Source: Thauera sp.
GTDB taxonomy: Bacteria > Pseudomonadota > Gammaproteobacteria > Burkholderiales > Rhodocyclaceae
Direction: 5' to 3'
Assembly: GCA_003446655.1 (NCBI GenBank)
Contig: DMCZ01000007.1
Location: 1 to 17,496 of the forward strand
DNA length: 17,496 bases
The notes under the pieces are model-generated. The model saw only the letters and a list, made by a program, of their open reading frames with translations. It made no database searches and was not told the origin of the DNA. A program made the position numbers and the translations under genes. How positions within the stretch are numbered: position 1 is the first letter of the stretch; every line of letters begins with the position of its first letter. This document shows, piece by piece, positions 1 through 7,181 of the stretch.

Positions 1-19
1 AGATGTGTATAAGAGACAG
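1..19. other. Tn5/Nextera mosaic-end adapter (sequencing artefact)
   Basis: The first 19 bases read AGATGTGTATAAGAGACAG, which is exactly the 19-bp Tn5 mosaic end used in tagmentation libraries. They are followed directly by GC-rich genomic sequence that is in frame with a minus-strand coding region. A perfect match at the very edge of a contig is most simply an untrimmed adapter, not a native transposon end: there is no transposase gene beside it. Any codons read through it are spurious. Confidence 0.95.
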
Positions 20-2150
20 CCGGTGGACGACGCAGCAGCGCGATGATCTCGTCGTCCGTCAGCGCCGCGCCGCCGCCTCCCAGCCATTCGGGCCGCGGCA
101 GGCCGGGCACGACGAGGAAGTGGCCGCCCGGCAGCGTCGCCGCGAAGATCCGCTCGATCCATTGACCGACGCGAGCCACGCGGGCGGCCAGCGCGTCGGG
201 CAGCGGGGCGCGCCGCAGGAAGCGCACCTGGCTATCGGCCAGTTCGAGGGCGTCGGCGAACAGCGGCAACCTGCGCTCGAGCAGGCGGGTGAGCGCCTCA
301 GCCATCTCCTGCAGCGGCGCGGCCACGCCGAAGGGCTGTGCCTCGCCGCTGGCGAGCGCGCTGCGCAGCGACTCGGCCCACAGCACCGCCGCGTCCGGCA
401 GCGCCGGGAACAACTGCATGAGATTGCGCGTCCAGCTGCCGACTTGCGCGAGCGTGCCGGCGCGCGCCAGCAGCAGCATGCCGGCGGTGGCGGCGGTCGG
501 GTATTGCAGCTTGTCGCGCGCGGCGTCCTTGAGCCGTTCGGGGTCTGCGCGCCCGGCTGCGTTGCGCAGGCTGCCGAGCTCGGCCTCGCGGGTGAGGCTC
601 CACAGGTAGTCGTAGTGCGGGTTCCCCGGATCGGGCCCGAGCCAGGCCTGCAGTTTCTGCAACCGGGGGGGCTCGCCAGGTGTGGACGGGGCGATCGTCA
701 GCATCAGGCGAACCGGGACTGGGCTGTCGGGATCGGTGGGCAGCGCCACCGCGAGGCGCGTGCGCTGCACGTCGCGCGCGCCGTCGAACACGAGCAGCGC
801 GCCGTGCGGATGCGGGCCGAGCGCGAGGTCGACCTGGACGATGCTGCTAGCCGCGTCGCGCGCCACCGAGCGGACCCGTGCCGCGTCGTCGAGCATGCCG
901 CCATCCTTGAGCGAATGCAGCCGGACATTGCCGTCGTTCCAGATCATCGACGCGTACTCGTGGCCGAAGCGCCGCACTGTCTGGGGGAAGCTGCCGCGCA
1001 GGGCGGCGAGCGGAATGTCGTCGTCAACCTGCAGCGCGGGGTCGAAGCGCGCGTCGACCGCAGCCCCCGCCGCGGCCGTCATTTGGGCGGCGACGGCCGG
1101 GCCCCGTGAGGCCACGCCCGGGGTTGCCACACTTCGGTACAGGGCACCGCCACCGCCGCGTGCGCGCGTGGCGGCGGGTGCCCCGCCTGTAACCCCTGCG
1201 GCGGCGACCGCCGGCGGCGCGAGCTCGGTGACGATGAGATCCTCGCCCTCGCTCGAAGGCCACACGGTCTGGTCGAGGGCGGTATTGACCGCCTTCAGCA
1301 GCACGTTGATGCGCGGCCGCACGTAGTCCACCACCTCGCGGAAATCGACGCGCAGGTTGCCGGTGTCGGCCCCGCCGTTGAGCGCTTCCAGCACCGCCTG
1401 GCCGAACAGGGTGAGCGGCTGGCCGGGAAACTGGTAGGCCACCTTGTCGGGCGAGGTCGACGCGAGCGTGGCTGCCGCGCGCGGCGCCGGTGCGTTGGGC
1501 GGATTCACCGGGAAGGCGCCGTGGGCGCCCGAGGCCTTTTCCGCCAGCGGCGAGAACTCGTTGCGGCAGGCGTCGAGCAGGGCGAGGTGTTCGCCGACCG
1601 GGTTTTCGGTCATCCAGCGCTGCAACTCGCGGGCGCTGAAGCAATTCTCGAGCTGCGGATCGCCGAACTGCGGGTCGAGGTAGTCCGCGGGCAGCAGCAG
1701 GGGCGTGCGGTTCGCCCCCACACCGTGGCCGCTGAAGAAGAACACGCTGCGGCTGTGCGTGGAGGCCGGCGGCTGCTTCGGCACCGCCGCGGTCCAACGC
1801 TGGATGCCCAGGCGCAGGCGGGCGTAGTCCGGCGTGTCGTAATGGGTGAGCCCCGCAGCGTCGAACTCGGTGCGCTCGTCGGCGCTCGGCGACAGCAGGA
1901 GCAGGCTCCACACCACCGGCAGGTCGGGGTGGCGGAAGTCCGTGCGCAGCCAGGTGAACATGCGCGCCGCGGTCCTCGCCGAGGACAGCAGCTGGCCGAG
2001 GCCGTAGGTTTCGGGGGCGGGCGCCGGCCCGTCCTCGAGGTGGGGATAGGCACTGATGCCGATGATCAGCGCATAGACGCCGGGCATGCCCGGTTGCCAC
2101 TGGGGGTCGCGCCACAGGCCGGGCGTGCCGCTGACCGCTTCGAGCGCCAT
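20..2150 (-). CDS. Caspase-like (peptidase C14) protease, C-terminus cut off by contig edge
   Basis: An open minus-strand frame of 710 codons runs from ATG 2150 to the left edge without a stop. The N-terminal ~315 residues form a caspase-type domain: a beta strand with VYALIIGISAYP (25-36), the catalytic His in FFFSGHG (H142) and the catalytic Cys in LLDACRN (C195). An Ala/Gly/Pro-rich linker follows (about 317-373), then a probable beta-rich region (374-530) and a helical region (about 540-680) containing WTRNLMQLFPALPDAAVLWA. No signal peptide or membrane segment is seen, so it should act in the cytoplasm. AGGAG lies 6 nt before the ATG and overlaps the TAG stop of the preceding gene, 9 nt away, so the two are co-transcribed. 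C14 enzymes cut after Arg/Lys or Asp; the specificity here is unknown. The frame was checked at several points and is unbroken. Cytotoxic or immune function is inference. Confidence 0.88.
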
Positions 2151-2159
2151 GAAGTTCTC

Positions 2160-2690
2160 CTAACCGAGGCGGGGAGGGAGGGGCGGCGGCGCGCCGAGCG
2201 CGGCGGGCGGCGCGCGGTGCGCCCGCGCAGCCCATGCCGCCGGTTGCAGCAGCACGAGGTTGAACGCCGCTCGTGCGGGCCCGCATTCGAGCTCAAGCCG
2301 CAGGCGCCGGCTCGCAAGCGGGCGCGCGAGCTGCAGCGGTGCGGGCTCGTCGAGCGCGTTGCGCAGGGTGCCGAGCTGGTAGGCCGCCGGCAGCGCGGCC
2401 ACCGCATGCCCGCCATTGGCCGGGTCACGCAGCGTGATACGGGCCGGGCTGGCGGACACCGCAGGATCCTCCAGCATGTCTTCTTCCAGCCAGGCGCCCA
2501 GCCACAGGCATTCGTCCGCTGCGCAGGGCGCCAGCACCGTGTCGTGCTCGCGCTGCAGCGGCAACTGCCCCCAGCTGCGCAGGCGCTCGTCCGCCCGCCA
2601 GTGCGACGCGGCGATGCGCTCCACGGTCAGGCGCAGCGCGCCCAGGATGATGACGTCGCCTTCCACGCGCCAGTCGGCCGCATGCGGCAT
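2160..2690 (-). CDS. Unrecognised 176-residue protein between two protease genes
   Basis: The ATG at 2690 shares one base with the TGA stop of the metzincin gene (TGATG overlap), a classic translational-coupling arrangement, and the TAG stop feeds into the ribosome binding site of the caspase-like gene. I do not recognise the family. The protein starts MPHAADWRVEGDVIILG, has no signal peptide or membrane segment, and alternates short hydrophobic strands with charged turns (for example RLRLELECGPARAAFNLVLL near 140-160), suggesting a beta-rich fold. It ends in a Pro/Ala-rich tail of about 25 residues. Position between two proteases makes a role as substrate, inhibitor, adaptor or recognition subunit attractive, but that is only context. 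An alternative is that it is the separated C-terminal domain of the upstream protease. Confidence 0.75.
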   Translation of the reverse strand: MPHAADWRVEGDVIILGALRLTVERIAASHWRADERLRSWGQLPLQREHDTVLAPCAADECLWLGAWLEEDMLEDPAVSASPARITLRDPANGGHAVAALPAAYQLGTLRNALDEPAPLQLARPLASRRLRLELECGPARAAFNLVLLQPAAWAARAHRAPPAALGAPPPLPPRLG

Positions 2691-3400
2691 CAGGCGTACA
2701 GTTTGCGGATCGTGGCGACATCGCCCGCTGACAGCGTCCACGAGGGCATGAAGCTCTTGCCATCCACCGTCCACCGCGCCGGAATGGTGTAGATCATCAC
2801 CGAGGCCTGGTCGAAGTCGGTGGTGATCACGTTCGAGGCGTCGAAGCGGGCGAAGACGTTGTAGTCGATCGTGCGCCGGTCCCAGTAGTTGGGCGGCCCC
2901 TCGAGGTCGGCATACACCGCCGCGCGGTTCCACTTGATGCGGGCTTCCGGGTGGTTGTGCTCGTGCAGCAGGCCGAGCGCATGGCCGAACTCGTGGATGA
3001 CCACGCTGCAGAAGTCGTGCTCGGCGGTGTCGAGCATGGCCCAGCCGAGGTTCATCGTCGGCTGCGAGGGGTGGATGCCCAGGCCGTCGGTGCCGATGTA
3101 CGACCACGAGCCGCCATTGGGGTTGAAGGCGATGCGGATGTGGGCCGGCTCGCCACCCTGGGCCGCGGACAGCTTCAGGCGCACGCCATCGACGAACCAG
3201 GCCGCCGCCGTCTGCAGCACACGCGCGTGCAGCGCCGGCGCGCCCTCGAGAAAGCGCACCTTGAGCTCGGTGCCCGGCTTCCACAGCTTCTTCTTCGCCG
3301 CCACGCCCATCGACACCGGCATGGTCGGCGAGCCTGCCACCCGCTCGCCGCCCTCGACGTCGAGCGTGCTGCAGATCCATTGCTTGCGTTCTTCGCTCAT
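2690..3400 (-). CDS. Astacin-like metzincin zinc metalloprotease without signal peptide
   Basis: This 236-residue protein has the full metzincin zinc signature HEFGHALGLLHEH (H136, E137, H140, H146, with G143 and E147), which is the extended HExxHxxGxxHE form of astacins. The Met-turn is SVMIY, with M202 and a Tyr two residues later (Y204) where astacins and serralysins have their fifth zinc ligand. Family members hydrolyse peptide bonds and are usually secreted zymogens. Here the N-terminus (MSEERKQW) is hydrophilic with no signal peptide and no clear propeptide, implying a cytoplasmic enzyme or secretion by another route. ATG 3400 is chosen because GAGGAGG sits about 8 nt upstream; an in-frame upstream extension to 3538 lacks such a site. 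It is the first gene of an operon with the 176-residue protein and the caspase-like protease. Confidence 0.85.
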   Translation of the reverse strand: MSEERKQWICSTLDVEGGERVAGSPTMPVSMGVAAKKKLWKPGTELKVRFLEGAPALHARVLQTAAAWFVDGVRLKLSAAQGGEPAHIRIAFNPNGGSWSYIGTDGLGIHPSQPTMNLGWAMLDTAEHDFCSVVIHEFGHALGLLHEHNHPEARIKWNRAAVYADLEGPPNYWDRRTIDYNVFARFDASNVITTDFDQASVMIYTIPARWTVDGKSFMPSWTLSAGDVATIRKLYA

Positions 3401-3586
3401 GGTGCACGCCTCCTCAAGGTCAAGACTGGCCGAACGTGGCCGCTGTCGGCCGCCCGGGACTGTCAACACACTGTGAGCATAGACGGCAGCAAGGCGAAAT
3501 CCAGCGCCCGCGCGGTCGCCGGCCTCATCGGCGGGCATCGGGGCGCTGAACTCGGGAGCGCATCGCAGGCCGAGCTCCGACGGGCC
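3401..3586 (-). promoter_or_regulatory. Leader of the protease operon, with inverted repeat
   Basis: This 186-base gap separates the VOC gene from the protease operon and must hold the operon's promoter if it is independently transcribed. The inverted repeat GGCCGA-N12-TCGGCC (3428-3451) lies 28-51 bases before the metzincin start and could be an operator or a leader hairpin. A TTGACA occurs on the minus strand at 3466-3461 but has no acceptable -10 at 16-18 bases. I cannot place a promoter with confidence. Confidence 0.3.
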
Positions 3587-4063
3587 TCAGCCAGCGAGGC
3601 GCGCGAAGGCCTCGACCACTTCGGGCGGCGCCTGCACCAGCTCGACCAGCACGCCTTCACCGCCGATCGGGAACTCATCGTTGCCCTTCGGGTGCAGGAA
3701 GGTGATGTCGAAGCCGGCCGCGCCGCGGCGGATGCCGCCCGGCGCGAAGCGCACGCCGTTGGCGCTCAGCCATTCCACCGCCTTCGGCAGGTCGTCCACC
3801 CACAGGCCGACGTGGTTGAGCGGGGTGGTGTGCACCGCAGGCTTCTTCTCCGGGTCGAGCGGCTGCATCAGGTCGACTTCGACCTTGAACGGGCCGCTGC
3901 CCATGGCGCAGATGTCCTCGTCGACGTTCTCGCGCTCGGAGACGAAGTTGCCGGTGACCTCGAGGCCGAGCATGTCGACCCACAGGGTCTTGAGCTTTTC
4001 CTTGCTCGGGCCGCCGATGGCGATCTGCTGGATGCCGAGGATCTTGAAGGGACGTTGGGACAT
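3587..4063 (-). CDS. VOC (glyoxalase/bleomycin-resistance fold) family metalloenzyme
   Basis: The 158-residue protein consists of two beta-alpha-beta-beta-beta repeats of the vicinal-oxygen-chelate fold. The first starts ILGIQQIAIGGP, the second LNHVGLWVDDLPKAVEWLSANGV, and it ends near GVLVELVQAP. Candidate metal ligands are Q13, E62, H84 and E141. A Gln at the first ligand position is the arrangement of human-type zinc glyoxalase I, whereas many bacterial VOC enzymes have His there. Possible activities are lactoylglutathione lyase-like or acyl-CoA epimerase-like; the sequence alone does not decide. AGGAAG lies about 6 nt before ATG 4063. It is on the same strand as the upstream two-component genes but 100 bases away, with its own TATAAT. 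Confidence 0.85.
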   Translation of the reverse strand: MSQRPFKILGIQQIAIGGPSKEKLKTLWVDMLGLEVTGNFVSERENVDEDICAMGSGPFKVEVDLMQPLDPEKKPAVHTTPLNHVGLWVDDLPKAVEWLSANGVRFAPGGIRRGAAGFDITFLHPKGNDEFPIGGEGVLVELVQAPPEVVEAFARLAG

Positions 4064-4099
4064 GGCAGCTTCCTGGTTGGCTGAATTCGGAAATGCATA

Positions 4100-4105
4100 A
4101 TTATA
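4100..4105 (-). promoter_or_regulatory. Candidate -10 box of the VOC gene
   Basis: A perfect TATAAT lies on the minus strand 37-42 bases before the VOC start codon, in the only AT-rich patch of the 100-base gap after the response regulator. No good -35 hexamer is seen at 16-18 bases, so it may be activator-dependent. Confidence 0.4.
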
Positions 4106-4163
4106 GCCATGGCAGGCTCGCGCTGCGCGCCACGGTCGCTCGCCTGGTCACTTCCCCGCCGGG

Positions 4164-4907
4164 TCACTTCCATTCCACCTGGGCCGAGAACAGATAGCCG
4201 GCGCCGTAGACCGTCTTGATCAGCTTCGGGTTATGCGGGTCATCGTCGAGCTTGCGGCGCAGGCGCGAGATGCGCACGTCGATGCTGCGGTCGAATGGAT
4301 CGACCTCGCGCTCGCCGAGCAGCTGTTCCCGCGAGAGGATCTTGTTCGGCCGCCGCAGCAGCGTCGCGAGCAGGCCGGCCTCGGCGGCCGAGAGCGAGAT
4401 CTCGCGCCCGTCGGGCGCGGTCAGGGCGTGCCGGCTGGCATCGAAGGTCCAGCCGGCGAAGCGCGCGAGGTTGCGCTCGCTCGCGGTATCGGGGGTCGGC
4501 GCACGCTGATAGCGGCGCAGGATCGAGCGAACGCGCGCGACCAGCTCGCGCGGCTCGAAGGGCTTGATGATGTAGTCGTCCGCGCCCAGTTCGAGGCCCA
4601 GCACACGGTCGGTGACGTCGTTGCGCCCGGTCAGGATCAGGACCGCGCACGGGCTGCCGTCCTGCAGTTCGCGCACCACCTGCATGCCGTCCATGTCGGG
4701 CAGGCCGAGGTCGACGATGCACAGGTCGGGCGCTGACTGGCGGGCGCGAGCGAGCAACTGGCGGCCTGTGCTCATGTGCTCGCATCGGAAGCCGTATTCG
4801 CTGAGGCTCATGCAGATCAGACGCGCGATTTCCGGGTCATCCTCGAGGACGAAGAGGGTCGGCTGGCAGGGGGGCGGCGGTTGGCGGTCGGTCGGGCTCA
4901 TGGGCAT
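4164..4907 (-). CDS. OmpR/PhoB-family response regulator
   Basis: This 247-residue protein has an N-terminal receiver domain (about 14-125) with the acidic pair in FVLEDD, phospho-acceptor D66 in IVDLGLPDMDG, and the conserved Lys in IIKPFEPRELVARV. A C-terminal winged-helix DNA-binding domain (about 145-243) follows, with SIDVRISRLRRKL as the recognition region and the closing LIKTVYGAGYLF motif. It should be phosphorylated by the hybrid kinase encoded just upstream and bind promoter DNA as a dimer. ATG 4907 is preferred because AAGGAGG lies 10 nt before it; this gives a 10-base overlap with the kinase gene. An ATG at 4901 would give the common 4-base ATGA overlap. Its target genes cannot be read from the sequence; the VOC gene downstream is one candidate. 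Confidence 0.93.
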   Translation of the reverse strand: MPMSPTDRQPPPPCQPTLFVLEDDPEIARLICMSLSEYGFRCEHMSTGRQLLARARQSAPDLCIVDLGLPDMDGMQVVRELQDGSPCAVLILTGRNDVTDRVLGLELGADDYIIKPFEPRELVARVRSILRRYQRAPTPDTASERNLARFAGWTFDASRHALTAPDGREISLSAAEAGLLATLLRRPNKILSREQLLGEREVDPFDRSIDVRISRLRRKLDDDPHNPKLIKTVYGAGYLFSAQVEWK

Positions 4908-6991
4908 TGCGGCTCGGCCTCCTTGGAGGGTTTGGGGCTCAGCAGGGCAGAGAGGGCGGTGGCGAGGCTCTGCTGGTCGAAGGGTTTGCGCAGCGTGGGT
5001 ATGTCGCCGGGCAGGTCGTCGATCGCGGCGCTCTCGCTGGCGTAGCCGGTGACGAGCAGGATGGGCAGGTCGGGACGCAGGGCCCGCGCACGCCGTGCCA
5101 GGTCGCGTCCGCCGATGCCGCCCGGCATCACGGTGTCGCTCACCAGCAGGGCGATGTCGCTCACGTTCTGCAGCAACCCGAGGGCCTCTACGCCGTCGGC
5201 TGCCTCGATGACGGCATAGCCCAGCCCGGTCAGCTGCATGCGCAGGACCTTGCGTACCTCGGGCTCGTCCTCGACCAGCAGCGCGGGGCCGTCGATGGGC
5301 GGTTGCTGCTGCAGTTGTTCGGCGGCCTGCGGCGACGGCTCCACGCACGCCCGCGCGCTCGTGGTCGGCAGCACGAAGCGCACATGGGTGCCGCGACCGA
5401 TGGTGCTGCGGATGCGAATGTTGCCGCCCGACTGGCGAACGAAGCCATACACCATCGACAGGCCGAGGCCGCTGCCGCTGCCGAAGGGCTTTGTCGTGAA
5501 AAACGGCTCGAAGACGCGCTGCAGCACCGCCGGCTCGATCCCCTTGCCGGTGTCGCTGATGTCGATCTGTACGTAGTCACCGGGCGGAACCTCGACCACG
5601 CCGGCGAGCGCGGCATCGAGCTGGCGCAGCGTCACCGCGATCGTCAGTTCCCCGCCTTCGGGCATGGCGTCGCGTGCGTTGATCGCGAGGTTGAGGATGG
5701 CGTTCTCGAGCTGGTGCGGATCGACCAGGGCATGGAGCGGCGTGCTCGGCAGGCGCAGATGGATGCGGATGGTCTCGCCCAGCGTGCGCGCGAGCAGGTG
5801 GGTCATGTTGTGGACGAGCGCCCCCACTTCGACCGCGGTTGGCGCCAGCGTCTGGCGGCGCGAGAAGGTGAGTAGCCGCCGGATCAGTTCGGCTCCGCGC
5901 CGGGCGGCCTGCAGCGACGGATCGACGAACTCGGCCCCCGCACCGGCGCCGATGCGTTGCTGCAGGGCGGACAGGTTGCCGATGATGATGGTGAGCAGGT
6001 TGTTGAAGTCGTGCGCGAGACCGCCGGTGAGCTGGCCCACGGCCTCCATCTTCTGCGCCTGGACAAGGGCCGCCTGGCTCGCCTTCTGCTCGGTGATGTC
6101 GATCGACATCACGAAGAAGCCGACCGTCCGCCCTTCGCCGTCGAGCTCGGGTACCACCACGCTGCGCGCATGGACGATCCGGCCGTCGGCGCGCTGGCGG
6201 GCGTATTCATAGCTGACCTGCGCGCCTGCGCGCGCGCGTTCGAGGTGGGGGCGGATCTGTTCGAAGGCCTCGGCCCCGAAGACGTCCTCGATGTTGCGAC
6301 CGGTGATCGAGTCCTTGGTGAGCCCGAACCACTCCGCGTAGCCCTTGTTGGCGAAACGGTAGATGTCGTCGCGGTCGACGTAGGCGATCAGCGCCGGGAT
6401 CGAGTCGATGATCAGCTGCAGGCGGTTCTCGCTGCGGCGCAGGGCATCGGCAATGTCATCGATCTCGATGTTGGCCTGTTCCAGGCGCAGGTTGGCGGCT
6501 TCGAGCTCGGCGGTGCGCTCGCGCACGCGCGCCTCGAGCTGCGCGTTCTGCTGTTCGATGACCTCGGCGTAGTGGCGCTGCTCGGTGATGTCGGTCCACA
6601 GCGACACGAAGCCCAGGTTGGGGATCGGTACGCCGCGGATGGCGAGGATGCGGCCGTTGGGCCGGGCGCGCTCGACGTAGTGTGGCTGGAAGCTGCGTGC
6701 GGCGGCGACGCGCTCGCGCACCAGCGTCTCGACGTCGCCCGGGCCGTATTCGCCACGTTCGGCGTTGAAGCGTGCGAAGTCCTCGAACGGGGTGCCGACG
6801 CGGACCATGGATTCGGGGAAATCCAGCAGACGCAGCATCGCCTTGTTCCAGGTCACCAGTTTCGGCGTGGCGTCGAACACCGCGATCGCCTGGTCGAGCA
6901 GATCGAGTCCCGCGAGCAGCAGGTCGTAACGCCGGCGCTGCTCAGGCGACAGCGCGGAGTAGGGGATGCCTTCCTGGTCGGCTTTCGCCAT
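4898..6991 (-). CDS. Soluble hybrid sensor histidine kinase (PAS-PAS-HisKA-HATPase-REC)
   Basis: The 697-residue protein has no membrane segment, so it senses a cytoplasmic signal. The order is: PAS domain (about 25-140, with AIAVFDATPKLVTWN), coiled coil (140-190), a second PAS domain (190-300), the dimerisation/phosphoacceptor domain with H327 in GGLAHDFNNLL, the ATPase domain with N-box NLAINARDAM, DTGKGIEP and GSGLGLSMVYG, and a C-terminal receiver with D619 in LLVSDTVMPGG. The start at 6991 (MAKADQEG) is chosen because GGAGA lies upstream and the longer frame to 7129 has an Arg-rich, non-conserved N-terminus. There is no histidine phosphotransfer domain in this protein or nearby, so the terminal receiver may modulate the kinase while the separate OmpR-type regulator is the output. 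The gene overlaps the response regulator gene. Confidence 0.93.
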   Translation of the reverse strand: MAKADQEGIPYSALSPEQRRRYDLLLAGLDLLDQAIAVFDATPKLVTWNKAMLRLLDFPESMVRVGTPFEDFARFNAERGEYGPGDVETLVRERVAAARSFQPHYVERARPNGRILAIRGVPIPNLGFVSLWTDITEQRHYAEVIEQQNAQLEARVRERTAELEAANLRLEQANIEIDDIADALRRSENRLQLIIDSIPALIAYVDRDDIYRFANKGYAEWFGLTKDSITGRNIEDVFGAEAFEQIRPHLERARAGAQVSYEYARQRADGRIVHARSVVVPELDGEGRTVGFFVMSIDITEQKASQAALVQAQKMEAVGQLTGGLAHDFNNLLTIIIGNLSALQQRIGAGAGAEFVDPSLQAARRGAELIRRLLTFSRRQTLAPTAVEVGALVHNMTHLLARTLGETIRIHLRLPSTPLHALVDPHQLENAILNLAINARDAMPEGGELTIAVTLRQLDAALAGVVEVPPGDYVQIDISDTGKGIEPAVLQRVFEPFFTTKPFGSGSGLGLSMVYGFVRQSGGNIRIRSTIGRGTHVRFVLPTTSARACVEPSPQAAEQLQQQPPIDGPALLVEDEPEVRKVLRMQLTGLGYAVIEAADGVEALGLLQNVSDIALLVSDTVMPGGIGGRDLARRARALRPDLPILLVTGYASESAAIDDLPGDIPTLRKPFDQQSLATALSALLSPKPSKEAEPQCP

Positions 6992-7108
6992 GAGTGGCGG
7001 TCTCCGTCGTGGTGGGAGCGATGCGATCTTTGCACAAACGCGCAGGTTGCGGCTGTGGCCTGGTTCTCGTTGCGCACGCGCGCGTGGCGGCGCATGGTGC
7101 TCAAGATG

Positions 7109-7122
7109 TGACGTTAACGTCA
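7109..7122. promoter_or_regulatory. Perfect 14-bp palindrome, candidate operator
   Basis: TGACGTTAACGTCA is its own reverse complement. It lies in the 190-base gap between the AraC-family gene and the kinase, about 120 bases before the kinase start. The shape is that of a dimeric repressor or activator site. Similar ACGT-half-site palindromes are, from memory, reported for MerR-type regulators of branched-chain acid catabolism, but I cannot assign the regulator. Confidence 0.45.
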
Positions 7123-7181
7123 ACGGCAAATGAGCTTATTGCGCCGTGTGGCAGTGCGCTCGTCATGTTCTTGGCGCTCCG

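Noticed and set aside
1..19. A genuine Tn5/IS50 transposon end
   Set aside because: No transposase or target duplication is seen, and an exact mosaic end at a contig edge is typical of leftover library adapter.
3..1109. A 368-codon plus-strand frame beginning in the adapter
   Set aside because: It begins inside adapter sequence, is Arg/Gln/Ala-rich without motifs, and lies antisense to the caspase-like gene, which has a clear catalytic dyad.
1521..2792. A 423-codon plus-strand frame
   Set aside because: Antisense to the caspase-like gene and the orphan gene, with Arg/Gln-rich low-complexity composition and no ribosome binding site or domain.
2160..3407. A single 415-residue protein spanning the metzincin region on the minus strand
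   Set aside because: Only its last 176 residues are protein-like; the rest is the wrong frame of the metzincin gene. The stop/start overlap at 2690-2692 shows two genes.
3461..3466. TTGACA as the -35 box of the protease operon
   Set aside because: The sequence 16-18 bases downstream on the minus strand is GCGGCC-like and cannot serve as a -10.
4898..7129. The longer kinase start at 7129
   Set aside because: The extra 46 residues are basic and disordered-looking, cover the intergenic region, and the Met at 6991 has a better ribosome binding site just before the first PAS domain.
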